Assembly: GCA_900199505.1 (NCBI GenBank)
Contig: FZQV01000022.1
Coordinates: 1-42,358, forward strand
Reading direction: 5' to 3'
DNA: 42,358 nucleotides
DNA from: Ruaniaceae bacterium KH17
GTDB lineage: Bacteria > Actinomycetota > Actinomycetes > Actinomycetales > Actinomycetaceae
Shown here: piece after piece, positions 36,015 through 42,358 of the stretch
Position numbering within the stretch: the first letter of the stretch is position 1
Layout of the letters: each line of letters opens with the position of its first letter
The notes under the pieces: generated by a model
What the model saw: only the letters and a program-made list of their open reading frames with translations
Databases searched by the model: none
What the model was told of the DNA's origin: nothing
Made by a program: the position numbers and the translations under genes

Positions 36015-36986
36015 TTAGTCGTGCTGGAAACGCCAGGCCTTCCATGCAGTGTCAACGATCTCGTCGAGACCCGTGGTGGAGACGAAGTCCAGATCCCGCT
36101 CGATCTTCTTCGCCGAGGCAACCAGGCGCGGCGGATCGCCCGGACGGCGCTCCTTGATGATCGGGGTCGTGTCCCTGCCACTCGCGCGGCCGATCGCCTC
36201 AATTACCTCGAGCACCGAGGCGCCCGTGCCCGTACCCACGTTGAACACGTGTTCCGAACCCGGCTTGTCGAGCACGTCAAGCGCCTTGATGTGCGCCACC
36301 GCGAGGTCCTTCACGTGGACGTAGTCGCGGATGCACGTGCCATCCTCCGTGAGATAGTCATCGCCGAACACAAGCGGCCGCTCGCCGCGCTCTAGCCGAT
36401 CGAACACCATCGTCATCAGATTGAGGATCGCCTCATCGCCGAGCTCCGGCCAGCCCGCGCCGGCCACGTTGAAGTAGCGCAGCGCGGCGTAGCTGAGGCC
36501 CCAGGCACGCGCGCAGTCAGCGAGAATGTACTCACCGATCAGCTTCGTGCGCCCATAGGGGTTGATCGGCTCGCACGGCGTCTCCTCGATCACCATGTCC
36601 ACGTTCTGCGGCATGCCATACACTGCCGCCGAGGAGGAGAAAATGATCTTCTTAACGTCCTCGGCCTGCATCGCCTCAAGCACGTTGACCAGCCCGCCCA
36701 CGTTCTGCGCGTAGTAGTACAGCGGGCGCTCCATGGACTCGCCCACCTGCTTGCGCGCGGCAAAGTGAATGACCGAGTCCACGTCATACTCACGGATCGT
36801 GCGCCGGAACACCTCGACCGCCTCCGGCGAGGCCGCGTCAAGTTCCACGAGCGGAGAATCCCCAATCCGCCCCGCATTCGAGGTCGAGAGGTCATCGACG
36901 ACAACAACCCCCACCCCCGCCTCCTGCAGAAGCCGCACCACGTGCGCACCGATGTATCCGGCGCCGCCCACCACCATGACTGTCAT
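36015..36986 (-). CDS. galE: UDP-glucose 4-epimerase
   Basis: A 323-residue SDR enzyme. NAD-binding GGAGYIG is at residues 7-13, FSSSAAVYG holds the catalytic serine near 118, and Y144/K148 are in [35 protein letters not shown] and [13 protein letters not shown] are standard GalE segments. It interconverts UDP-glucose and UDP-galactose and so can supply Glf. ATG at 36986 overlaps the purE stop (ATGA) and has GGAGG seven bases upstream, so it is coupled to purE. That pairing with a purine gene is a matter of location rather than pathway. Confidence 0.95.
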   Translation of the reverse strand: MTVMVVGGAGYIGAHVVRLLQEAGVGVVVVDDLSTSNAGRIGDSPLVELDAASPEAVEVFRRTIREYDVDSVIHFAARKQVGESMERPLYYYAQNVGGLVNVLEAMQAEDVKKIIFSSSAAVYGMPQNVDMVIEETPCEPINPYGRTKLIGEYILADCARAWGLSYAALRYFNVAGAGWPELGDEAILNLMTMVFDRLERGERPLVFGDDYLTEDGTCIRDYVHVKDLAVAHIKALDVLDKPGSEHVFNVGTGTGASVLEVIEAIGRASGRDTTPIIKERRPGDPPRLVASAKKIERDLDFVSTTGLDEIVDTAWKAWRFQHD

Positions 36987-37468
36987 TTCATTTCCTCCTT
37001 CAGCGCGCGGCCCTTCTCTTCAGCAACCACGCGGAGTCCTTCTTGATACTTCTCCATGGCGGCCCGAACGCCGTCATCCGAGGCGCCAACGATCCGTGCC
37101 GCCAGCAAACCTGCGTTCTTCGCACCACCGATCGAGACCGTGGCCACCGGGACACCCCCCGGCATCTGCACGATCGAAAGCAGCGAGTCCATACCGTCGA
37201 GGTACTTCAGCGGCACCGGCACACCGATCACCGGCAGCGGGGTCACCGCCGCCAGCATGCCCGGCAAGTGCGCCGCGCCCCCGGCCCCCGCGATGATCGC
37301 GGTGAGGCCGCGCTCCGCGGCGCTCTTGCCGTACTCGATCATCTCTTCCGGCATCCGGTGCGCCGAGACCACGCCCACTTCATAGGGGATCTCAAACTCG
37401 TCGAGCACCTCCGCCGCGGCTTTCATCACCGGCCAATCGGAGTCCGATCCCATCACGATCCCAATCAC
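36983..37468 (-). CDS. purE: N5-carboxyaminoimidazole ribonucleotide mutase
   Basis: A 161-residue PurE of normal length for class I. Motifs are [38 protein letters not shown] and [16 protein letters not shown]. It converts N5-CAIR, the PurK product, to CAIR in de novo purine synthesis. The start is GTG at 37468 with GGGAG upstream. It is separated from purK by 126 bases containing a palindromic repeat pair, which may alter how much purE and galE is transcribed from the purK promoter. Confidence 0.96.
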   Translation of the reverse strand: MIGIVMGSDSDWPVMKAAAEVLDEFEIPYEVGVVSAHRMPEEMIEYGKSAAERGLTAIIAGAGGAAHLPGMLAAVTPLPVIGVPVPLKYLDGMDSLLSIVQMPGGVPVATVSIGGAKNAGLLAARIVGASDDGVRAAMEKYQEGLRVVAEEKGRALKEEMK

Positions 37469-37486
37469 GCTGTTCTCCCAATTCTC

Positions 37487-37592
37487 GTCATCCTGCGCGC
37501 AGACCGGAGGCCGGAGTCGCAGGATCCAGTGACGCAGATCAACTCACTATCTAGATTCTGCGACTCCGCTACGCTCCGCGCAGAATGACGAG
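37487..37592. repeat. Palindromic repeat pair between purK and purE (REP/BIME-like)
   Basis: Two GC-rich palindromes face each other: CGTCATCCTGCGCGCAGACC to about 37535, and from about 37551 a unit ending CTCCGCGCAGAATGACGAGG. Each unit folds on itself (ATCCTGCG with CGCAGGAT; ATTCTGCG with CGCAGAAT), and the whole is roughly an inverted repeat of itself. A decayed copy lies at 35893-36012. This fits an intergenic interspersed repeat family. Confidence 0.7.
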
Positions 37593-37594
37593 GG

Positions 37595-38767
37595 TTACGC
37601 ATCGTCACCCCTTAGCAGGGCGACGGCGCCACGAGCTACCTCGCGGGCGGCCTCCAGATCGTCGCCACAGGCGGTCACGTGGCCGAGCTTCCGCCCAGGC
37701 CGCACGCCCTTGCCATACAGGTGCACCTTCGCCCCGGGATACTTCGCCATCAGCTCGGGATACGCCTCGCGCGGATCGGAAAGAGAGCTGCCGAGCAGGT
37801 TCACCATGACGGACCACGGCACTTTCGCGGTGGTCTCACCAAGTGGGAGATCGAGCACAGCGCGAAGGTGCTGCTCGAACTGGCTGGTCACGGCGCCGTC
37901 GATCGTCCAGTGGCCGGAGTTGTGCGGCCGCATCGCCAGCTCGTTCACCGTGATCCGACCCTCACCCTCGACGGCGAACATCTCGACCGCGAGCACACCC
38001 GTCACATCAAGCCCCTCAGCGATCGTCACGGCGATCTGCTGGGCACGCTCGGCGAGCGCCGGGTCCAGTCCGGGTGCGGGCGCGGTCACCTCGGAGCAGA
38101 CGCCGTTGGCCTGCACCGTCTCGGCAACAGGCCAGGCGCGAATCTCGCCACTGGGGTTGCGCGCCACCAGCGCCGCCAACTCGCGGGTGAACGGCACACA
38201 CTCCTCGACCAGCAACGCCGACTCCGTACGGCTCTCGCCCCCCAGCCCACCGGCACCGGCCCCACGGAACCAGTCCGCCACGTCCTCGGGAGAATCCACC
38301 AAGCGCACGCCCTTGCCGTCATATCCGCCCGAGGGCAGCTTCACGATCACGGGCCAGCCGACGGCGTCGCCAAAGCTCTGCAGCTCACGCGGAGTCGCAA
38401 CTTCGGCCCAGGCCGGGCACTCGACGCCGAGCTCGGCCAACCGGGAGCGCATCGCCAGCTTGTTCTGGGCGAACGTGAGGGCGTCTACGGAGGGCTGCAC
38501 CGAGACGCCGCGAGCCGCGAGCGCACGGAGGTGATCGCCGTCTTGCATCTCGTGCTCGAAGGTGAGGACATCCGCGCCAGCCACGAGTTCGTCGACCTTG
38601 GCGCGATCATGCGCCGCGCCCACGAGGGAGCCCGGAAGAACCTTCCCAGCGGAGCCATCCGGCGCCTCAACGAGCGCCTGCAGACGGATATCGAGCGCCG
38701 AGGCGGCCTCGCCCATCATGCGCGCGAGCTGACCACCACCCACCACAGCTACGGTCCAAGAGGTCAC
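37595..38767 (-). CDS. purK: N5-carboxyaminoimidazole ribonucleotide synthase
   Basis: A 390-residue ATP-grasp enzyme that carboxylates AIR with ATP and bicarbonate. VAVVGGGQLARMMGEAA opens the N-terminal domain, VLTFEHE and PSVDALTFAQNKLAMR follow, and LPSGGYDGKGVRLV is the ATP-binding loop. NELAMRPHNSGHWTIDGAVT and KVHLYGKGVRPGRKLGHVT are PurK signatures. The start is GTG at 38767, six bases after a TAGGCT -10-like hexamer with no Shine-Dalgarno. It heads a purK-purE-galE order on the minus strand, divergent from the GtrA gene. Confidence 0.96.
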   Translation of the reverse strand: MTSWTVAVVGGGQLARMMGEAASALDIRLQALVEAPDGSAGKVLPGSLVGAAHDRAKVDELVAGADVLTFEHEMQDGDHLRALAARGVSVQPSVDALTFAQNKLAMRSRLAELGVECPAWAEVATPRELQSFGDAVGWPVIVKLPSGGYDGKGVRLVDSPEDVADWFRGAGAGGLGGESRTESALLVEECVPFTRELAALVARNPSGEIRAWPVAETVQANGVCSEVTAPAPGLDPALAERAQQIAVTIAEGLDVTGVLAVEMFAVEGEGRITVNELAMRPHNSGHWTIDGAVTSQFEQHLRAVLDLPLGETTAKVPWSVMVNLLGSSLSDPREAYPELMAKYPGAKVHLYGKGVRPGRKLGHVTACGDDLEAAREVARGAVALLRGDDA

Positions 38768-38773
38768 GCGTTA

Positions 38774-38779
38774 AGCCTA
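38774..38779 (-). promoter_or_regulatory. -10 element for a leaderless purK mRNA
   Basis: The minus strand reads TAGGCT, then TAACGC, then GTG at 38767. It is one of two such starts in the divergent purK/GtrA gap. Confidence 0.5.
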
Positions 38780-38929
38780 GCGGTTCCTGGCGGGTGTGTA
38801 CTGCGCCTTCATCCTATTTGGACAGTCTCCGAACATTTACCGTTAGGTCCCTCACCTCACCTGAGGGTGGGAACGGAGTCGGGGCGGGACCGATGCCGCG
38901 GGCTGGGCGGGACTCGGCGCCGGGCGGGA

Positions 38930-38935
38930 TACCAT
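38930..38935 (+). promoter_or_regulatory. -10 element for a leaderless GtrA-family mRNA
   Basis: TACCAT is followed by TGCCTG and the GTG at 38942. The same hexamer with the same six-base spacing precedes the response-regulator GTG at 41369. Confidence 0.55.
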
Positions 38936-38941
38936 TGCCTG

Positions 38942-39463
38942 GTGCCCACACGTACCGAGATCACCACCAAGCTCACCGAGCTCATCAAGTTCGGCTTCGT
39001 GGGCGGCATGGCGTACATCGTGGACACCGGCCTGTTCAACCTGCTGCGCTTCGGCCCAGGCGAGCTACTCGGCGACAAACCACTGACCGCCAAGATCGTC
39101 TCCGCCGCCATCGCAACTCTCTTCGCCTGGCTCGGCAACCGGTACTGGACATTCTCAACGAAGCGCAACAGCAACTCGATCCGCGAGCTCCTGCAGTTCA
39201 TCATCGTGAACGTAGGCGGGATGGGCGTGGCGCTCCTGTGCCTCTGGTTCTCGCACTACGTCCTGGGCCTCACCAGCCCACTGGCGGACAACATCTCGGC
39301 AAACGTGATCGGCGTGGGCCTCGGAATGGTCTTCCGCTACTGGCTGTACTCGACCTGGGTGTTCACCGGCGACTCCGCCGACGCCCCACCGCAACCAGCG
39401 CTCCCTGAGGCATCACCACTCGCGGATCCAGAGTCGAGGGAAGTCCGTTCAGGAACACGGTGA
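38942..39463 (+). CDS. GtrA-family membrane protein
   Basis: A 173-residue protein with four predicted membrane helices. It opens LTELIKFGFVGGMAYIVDTGLF and contains ATLFAWLGNRYWTFS, then VVF-type helices ending GMVFRYWLYSTWVF. These are GtrA/DPMS C-terminal-like features, and such proteins are thought to help move or use undecaprenyl-linked sugars. The frame is open far upstream (to 37679), but that part is antisense to purK. GTG at 38942 starts just before the domain and follows a -10-like TACCAT. The last 33 codons overlap the 3' end of the convergent histidine kinase by 101 bases, an unusually long overlap. Confidence 0.88.
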   Translation: MPTRTEITTKLTELIKFGFVGGMAYIVDTGLFNLLRFGPGELLGDKPLTAKIVSAAIATLFAWLGNRYWTFSTKRNSNSIRELLQFIIVNVGGMGVALLCLWFSHYVLGLTSPLADNISANVIGVGLGMVFRYWLYSTWVFTGDSADAPPQPALPEASPLADPESREVRSGTR

Positions 39464-40682
39464 AAATCGGTGGGGTGCGCTGCGTGAGTTCGAGCCGCCC
39501 GCCATCGGCCGCCACGAGGTCCTTCGCGAGCGCCAGCCCCACACCGGTCGAGCCCTTACCTGAAACGCCCCTCTCAAAGAGGTTCGCCACCAGATCTTCG
39601 GCCACGCCCTCGCCTTCATCCGAGACGTCGATAAAGACCCCTCTGCCCGACGACGCCCGGGTCGCGATCCGCGTTGTGCCCGCCCCGTATTTGAGCGAGT
39701 TCTCAATCAACGTGGCCAAGACCTGCGCCAGCGCACCCGGGCTTGCAAGCACCACACGATTGGCCTCATTGCTGAACTCCAGGCCGCGCTTCGCGGCATC
39801 AAACGTGGAACTCCACTCATCGAGCTGCTGCGCGAAGACCTGATCGAGATCCACCGCCTCGGTGGTGCCACCACTCGACTTGCGTGAGTTCTGAAGCAGG
39901 TCATCCACTACGCCAGTCAGCCGATCGATCTGATTCAGCGCGGCGCTCGCCTCCTGCTTCACCTCATCCTCGGTGGAGATCAGCTCGATCTCCTCAAGCC
40001 TCATCGAGAGCGCGGCCAGTGGCGTACGCAACTGGTGCGTGGCATCCGCCGCAAACTGCCGCTCAGCAGCCAACCGGCCGGCCATCCGATCCGCCGAACG
40101 CACCAGCTCGGACTGGACCAGATCGATCTCCTCAATCCCGGACGGCTTCACACGAGGACGGGTCTGGCCGCTCCCCACCTGCTCGGCGGCGGCCGCAAGG
40201 TAGATCAAGGGCGCGGCAATCCTGCGGGACATCTTCAACGCGAACATCACGGCCACAATGAACGCAAAGATCGAGGCGACCGCGACAAGCGTGATCGTCA
40301 CGTAGATCCCCTGCATCACGTCGCCCACGCGCACTTCCATCGTGATGTTCGCGCCAGACACGGTGGTCTTGCTCGAGGCGACCACCTTCGACGGTCCGAT
40401 GTCTCCGACGCGCAACCGTTCGCCGTCGGGGGTAATCACCAAGATCTGCGCCTCGGGATTGAGCGTGCCGCCGAGAAATGGCCCAAGCATCGAATCGTCC
40501 AACGAATCGCCTTGCGCGAGCCGCCGCTCAATCGTGCGCTCGAGAAGCGAGACGCGCGCGTTCAGCGACTGTTGGGCGGACTCCCACTGTTGGAGCGAGC
40601 CGAACGCCGCGAGGGGTGCGCCCACCATCAGGATCGCGATCGTGACGGCGATCACCGCCATCCAGACGACGCGGCGCCGCAC
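39363..40682 (-). CDS. Sensor histidine kinase
   Basis: A 439-residue HAMP-type kinase. Two membrane helices (about 7-29 and 127-149) enclose an extracytoplasmic sensor of about 97 residues. HAMP covers about 150-205. The H box is FAADATHQLRTPLAAL with H216. The N box is LIENSLKYG, and DVSDEGEGV with GSTGVGLALAKDLV completes the ATP-binding domain. The start is GTG at 40682, three bases after the response-regulator stop, with GAGG eight bases upstream. The C-terminal tail after VFLNGLP overlaps the GtrA gene on the other strand. The signal sensed is unknown; a link to the envelope is only suggested by the neighbours. Confidence 0.93.
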   Translation of the reverse strand: MRRRVVWMAVIAVTIAILMVGAPLAAFGSLQQWESAQQSLNARVSLLERTIERRLAQGDSLDDSMLGPFLGGTLNPEAQILVITPDGERLRVGDIGPSKVVASSKTTVSGANITMEVRVGDVMQGIYVTITLVAVASIFAFIVAVMFALKMSRRIAAPLIYLAAAAEQVGSGQTRPRVKPSGIEEIDLVQSELVRSADRMAGRLAAERQFAADATHQLRTPLAALSMRLEEIELISTEDEVKQEASAALNQIDRLTGVVDDLLQNSRKSSGGTTEAVDLDQVFAQQLDEWSSTFDAAKRGLEFSNEANRVVLASPGALAQVLATLIENSLKYGAGTTRIATRASSGRGVFIDVSDEGEGVAEDLVANLFERGVSGKGSTGVGLALAKDLVAADGGRLELTQRTPPIFTVFLNGLPSTLDPRVVMPQGALVAVGRRRSRR

Positions 40683-40685
40683 CGG

Positions 40686-41369
40686 CTACACCTCGGAGGT
40701 CTCGAAGCGGAAGCCCATTCCTCTGACGGTGGAGATGTAGCGGGGATCCGCGGCGTCATCGCCAAGCTTCCGGCGCAACCACGAAATGTGCATGTCGAGA
40801 GTCTTGGTAGAGCCGGCGGGGTCCGAACCCCACACCTCACGCATGAGCGTCTCCCGCTCCACGACGGCGCCGGCATCACGCAGCAGCACGCGCAAGAGCT
40901 CGAACTCTTTCGCGGTGAGCTGGAGCTCGCGCTTGCCCTGGAAGGCGCGGTGCGCGCCCACGTCCACGCGCACGTCCTGTGCCACGAGCTCGTCCTCATC
41001 GGTGAGCTCGCCGCCCACGCGGCGCAGCAGCGCACGAACCCGGGCAAGGAGCTCGGCGAGGCGGAATGGCTTGGTGACGTAGTCATCCGCGCCAGCATCC
41101 AGGCCCACGACGAGGTCCACCTCATCGGCACGGGCCGTCAGCACGAGAATCGGGGTCACGTAGCCGTCCGCACGGATCGTGCGGGCCACGTCCAGACCGT
41201 CGATGTCGGGCAGGCCGAGGTCGAGGATCACGAGATCGGCGGCCGAGGCAACTTCCAGCGCGCCACGCCCGGTTCCCTTTGAGAGAACCTCGTACCCCTC
41301 ACGTGCGAGGGCGCGAGCAAGCGGCTCAGCGATGGCTGGATCATCTTCAACAAGGAGAACTCTGGTCAC
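40686..41369 (-). CDS. OmpR/PhoB-family response regulator
   Basis: A 227-residue regulator. The receiver domain (1-115) has acidic residues in LLVEDDPAIAEPLA, the phosphorylated D50 in LVILDLGLPDIDGLDV, Thr in VLTARADE and Lys in YVTKPF. The C-terminal winged helix (about 130-225) has LQLTAKEFELLRVLLRDAG and TKTLDMHISWLRRKLGDD. GTG at 41369 begins exactly at TRVLLVEDD and lies six bases after TACCAT on the minus strand; an alternative start at 41387 would add six residues. It leads a two-gene operon with the kinase. Confidence 0.93.
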   Translation of the reverse strand: MTRVLLVEDDPAIAEPLARALAREGYEVLSKGTGRGALEVASAADLVILDLGLPDIDGLDVARTIRADGYVTPILVLTARADEVDLVVGLDAGADDYVTKPFRLAELLARVRALLRRVGGELTDEDELVAQDVRVDVGAHRAFQGKRELQLTAKEFELLRVLLRDAGAVVERETLMREVWGSDPAGSTKTLDMHISWLRRKLGDDAADPRYISTVRGMGFRFETSEV

Positions 41370-41375
41370 ACATCC

Positions 41376-41381
41376 ATGGTA
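41376..41381 (-). promoter_or_regulatory. -10 element for the leaderless response-regulator mRNA
   Basis: The minus strand reads TACCAT, then GGATGT, then GTG at 41369. TTGACC upstream is a reasonable -35, although its 19-base spacer is long. Confidence 0.6.
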
Positions 41382-41433
41382 AAGCAAAAGTTCAATAAAT
41401 GGTCAAGTTGCGTCGGTCAGTCGCCTACACACA

Positions 41434-41500
41434 CCACGAGCCGCGCACTCGTGGAGCTGCTGGCCGCCTAAACCGGGGCATAGAAGGCCAGCAGCTCCAC
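41434..41500 (-). terminator. Strong hairpin, with an overlapping alternative, between the DUF885 and regulator genes
   Basis: GTGGAGCTGCTGGCC (41451-41465) pairs perfectly with GGCCAGCAGCTCCAC (41486-41500) across a 20-base loop. A second, smaller stem (CCACGAG 41434-41440 with CTCGTGG 41448-41454) shares four bases with the first, so both cannot form fully at once. It lies just after the DUF885 stop on the minus strand, as expected of a terminator, although there is no U-run. Confidence 0.55.
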
Positions 41501-41525
41501 AACAGGAGAAATGGGCCGTGAGCGC

Positions 41526-42009
41526 TCAGGCGAGGGCGGCGCGCAAGGTGTCGAGGCCCACGGAGCCCACATCGAGCGCGCGGCGGTGGAATGCCTTCAG
41601 GTCGAAGTCCTCCCCGCGAGCGGCCGCAGCGGCCTTGGATTCGTCACGAATCTGCTCCCACAGCCGCTGCCCCACCTTGTACGACGGCGCCTGCCCCGGC
41701 CAGCCGAGGTACCGGTTCAGTTCGAACAGTAGCGACTTCCGATCCATCGCCACGTTCGCCTTCAGGAACTCCCACGCCGCATCGCGGTCCCAGGTGCCCG
41801 AGCCAATCGAGGCCGGCAGCGGCTTGCCGAGGTGCACGCCAATATCCACGACCACGCGGGCGGCGCGCAAGCGTTGCGCATCGAGCATGCCCATGCGGTC
41901 GCCGGGATCCGAGAGGTAGCCGAGATCCTGCATCAGCCGCTCGGCGTACAGCGCCCAGCCCTCGCCGTGGCCGGAAACCCACGAAAACATCCGGCGCCAG
42001 GTGTTGAGG
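41526..42009 (-). pseudogene. DUF885-type putative metallopeptidase, 3' part only, cut by an IS
   Basis: The frame enters from the IS boundary as NTWRRMFSWVSGHGEGWALY and ends at TGA (41526). HGEGWALYAERLM and the following RLRAARVVVDIGVH are hallmarks of DUF885 proteins, distant relatives of zinc carboxypeptidases in which this segment carries metal-binding and catalytic residues. Only about 160 of roughly 550 residues remain. The IS3 terminal repeat starts at about 42010, directly against the coding sequence, so the gene was broken by insertion. The start given as MFSW by ORF finding is simply the first methionine after the break. Confidence 0.85.
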
Positions 42010-42036
42010 GGGTCTGCTGAAGGTTTGGTTGAGTCC
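42010..42036 (+). repeat. Terminal inverted repeat of the right IS3 element
   Basis: Reading inwards it begins GGGTCTGCTGAAGGTTTGG and ends GAGTCC, identical over 27 bases to the minus strand of 295-321. It marks the transposase 3' end of the element. The exact outer edge may be a few bases inside 42010. Confidence 0.8.
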
Positions 42037-42041
42037 GGGGT

Positions 42042-42358
42042 TTATGCCGCTAGTGTGGCGGCGTCTTTCATTATGGTCTCGAATTCGATGGGTGTCAGTT
42101 TCCCGAGTCGACGCTGTCGGCGTTTGCGGTGGTAGATCCCTTCGATCCATTGCACGATTGCTAGTCGTAGCTCGAGCCGGGTCGTCCACCGTTGCCGGTC
42201 GAGAACGTTCTTCTGCAGCAGGCTGAAGAAGCTTTCCATCGCGGCGTTGTCGCCACACGCGCCAACTCTGCCCATCGACCCGAGGAGCTTGTGACGCTTG
42301 AGAGCGTTGCGAAATTTCCTGGAACGAAATTGGCTACCTCTGTCGCTGTGCACGATCA
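42042..42358 (-). CDS. IS3-family transposase OrfB, C-terminal part
   Basis: The frame is open from the window edge to TAA at 42042 (105 codons). It begins IVHSDRGSQFRSRKF, containing the second Asp of the DDE triad, and the Glu follows in GDNAAMESFFSLLQKN. The rest (RLAIVQWIEGIYHRKRRQRRL and LTPIEFE) is the standard OrfB C terminus. It is intact to the end, so the full element may be active. It probably pairs with an OrfA like the one at 1-246. Confidence 0.9.
   Translation of the reverse strand, partial: IVHSDRGSQFRSRKFRNALKRHKLLGSMGRVGACGDNAAMESFFSLLQKNVLDRQRWTTRLELRLAIVQWIEGIYHRKRRQRRLGKLTPIEFETIMKDAATLAA

Larger units (their letters stand above)
42010..42358 (-). mobile_element. IS3-family element, 3' end, running off the right edge
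   Basis: The end of an IS3 element inserted in the DUF885 gene, in the same orientation as the left-edge element and with matching terminal repeat. Only the last part of orfB and the terminal repeat are inside the window. Confidence 0.85.

Noticed and set aside
37679-38941. Plus-strand extension upstream of the GtrA gene (421 codons)
   Set aside because: It is antisense to purK, shows no family features, and the GtrA domain begins immediately after the GTG at 38942.

Overview
The window is a cell-envelope polysaccharide region from a high-GC Gram-positive bacterium, most likely an Actinomycetota member of the Actinomycetales. The signs are dense GC-rich coding, many GTG starts, LytR-CpsA-Psr (LCP) wall-polymer ligases, a galactofuranose pathway of mycobacterial type, and many starts placed as if read from leaderless mRNAs. 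I cannot name a species. No intergenic gap exceeds 300 bases. I saw no tRNA, rRNA or CRISPR array.

Layout, left to right. 1-845: the 5' end of one IS3-family element running off the left edge, inserted into the orfB of a second, broken IS3 element. 981-4455 (+): two tandem Stealth-type sugar-phosphate transferases and a small four-cysteine protein. 4452-5095 (-): a VapBC-like toxin-antitoxin pair. 5244-12773: a galactofuranose module with UDP-galactopyranose mutase (glf), a pyruvyltransferase/nitroreductase fusion, a GlfT2-like galactofuranosyltransferase and two family-2 glycosyltransferases on the opposite strand. 12810-18086 (-): a giant secreted subtilisin-like protease. 18293-19612 (+): an LCP protein. 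19775-31265 (+): an eight-gene assembly operon with 4,6-dehydratase, aminotransferase, initiating phosphoglycosyltransferase, two ATP-grasp ligases, GT4 glycosyltransferase, a polymerase fused to a GT2 domain, and a flippase. 31262-33313 (-): an OafA-type acyltransferase with an SGNH domain. 33434-35839: two divergent LCP genes. 36015-38767 (-): galE, purE and purK with palindromic repeat pairs around them. 38942-41369: a GtrA-family membrane protein and a response regulator/histidine kinase pair. 41526-42009: a DUF885-type gene cut by another IS3 element, whose 3' end fills the right edge.

How it fits together (inference). The central operon encodes nearly all of a Wzx/Wzy pathway. The dehydratase and aminotransferase make a UDP-4-amino-4,6-dideoxy sugar, one or both ATP-grasp enzymes acylate its amino group, the PglC-like enzyme loads it on undecaprenyl phosphate, glycosyltransferases extend it, Wzx flips it and Wzy polymerises it. 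The LCP proteins would attach the polymer to peptidoglycan. Stealth proteins, the Galf module, the pyruvyltransferase and the O-acyltransferase would add phosphodiester, Galf, ketal and acyl groups. GalE feeds UDP-galactose to Glf. The most notable points are the ATP-grasp pair replacing an acetyltransferase, the two unusual fusions (pyruvyltransferase-nitroreductase and polymerase-glycosyltransferase), the repeated leaderless start pattern, the palindromic repeat pairs, and matching IS ends in the same orientation at both edges.
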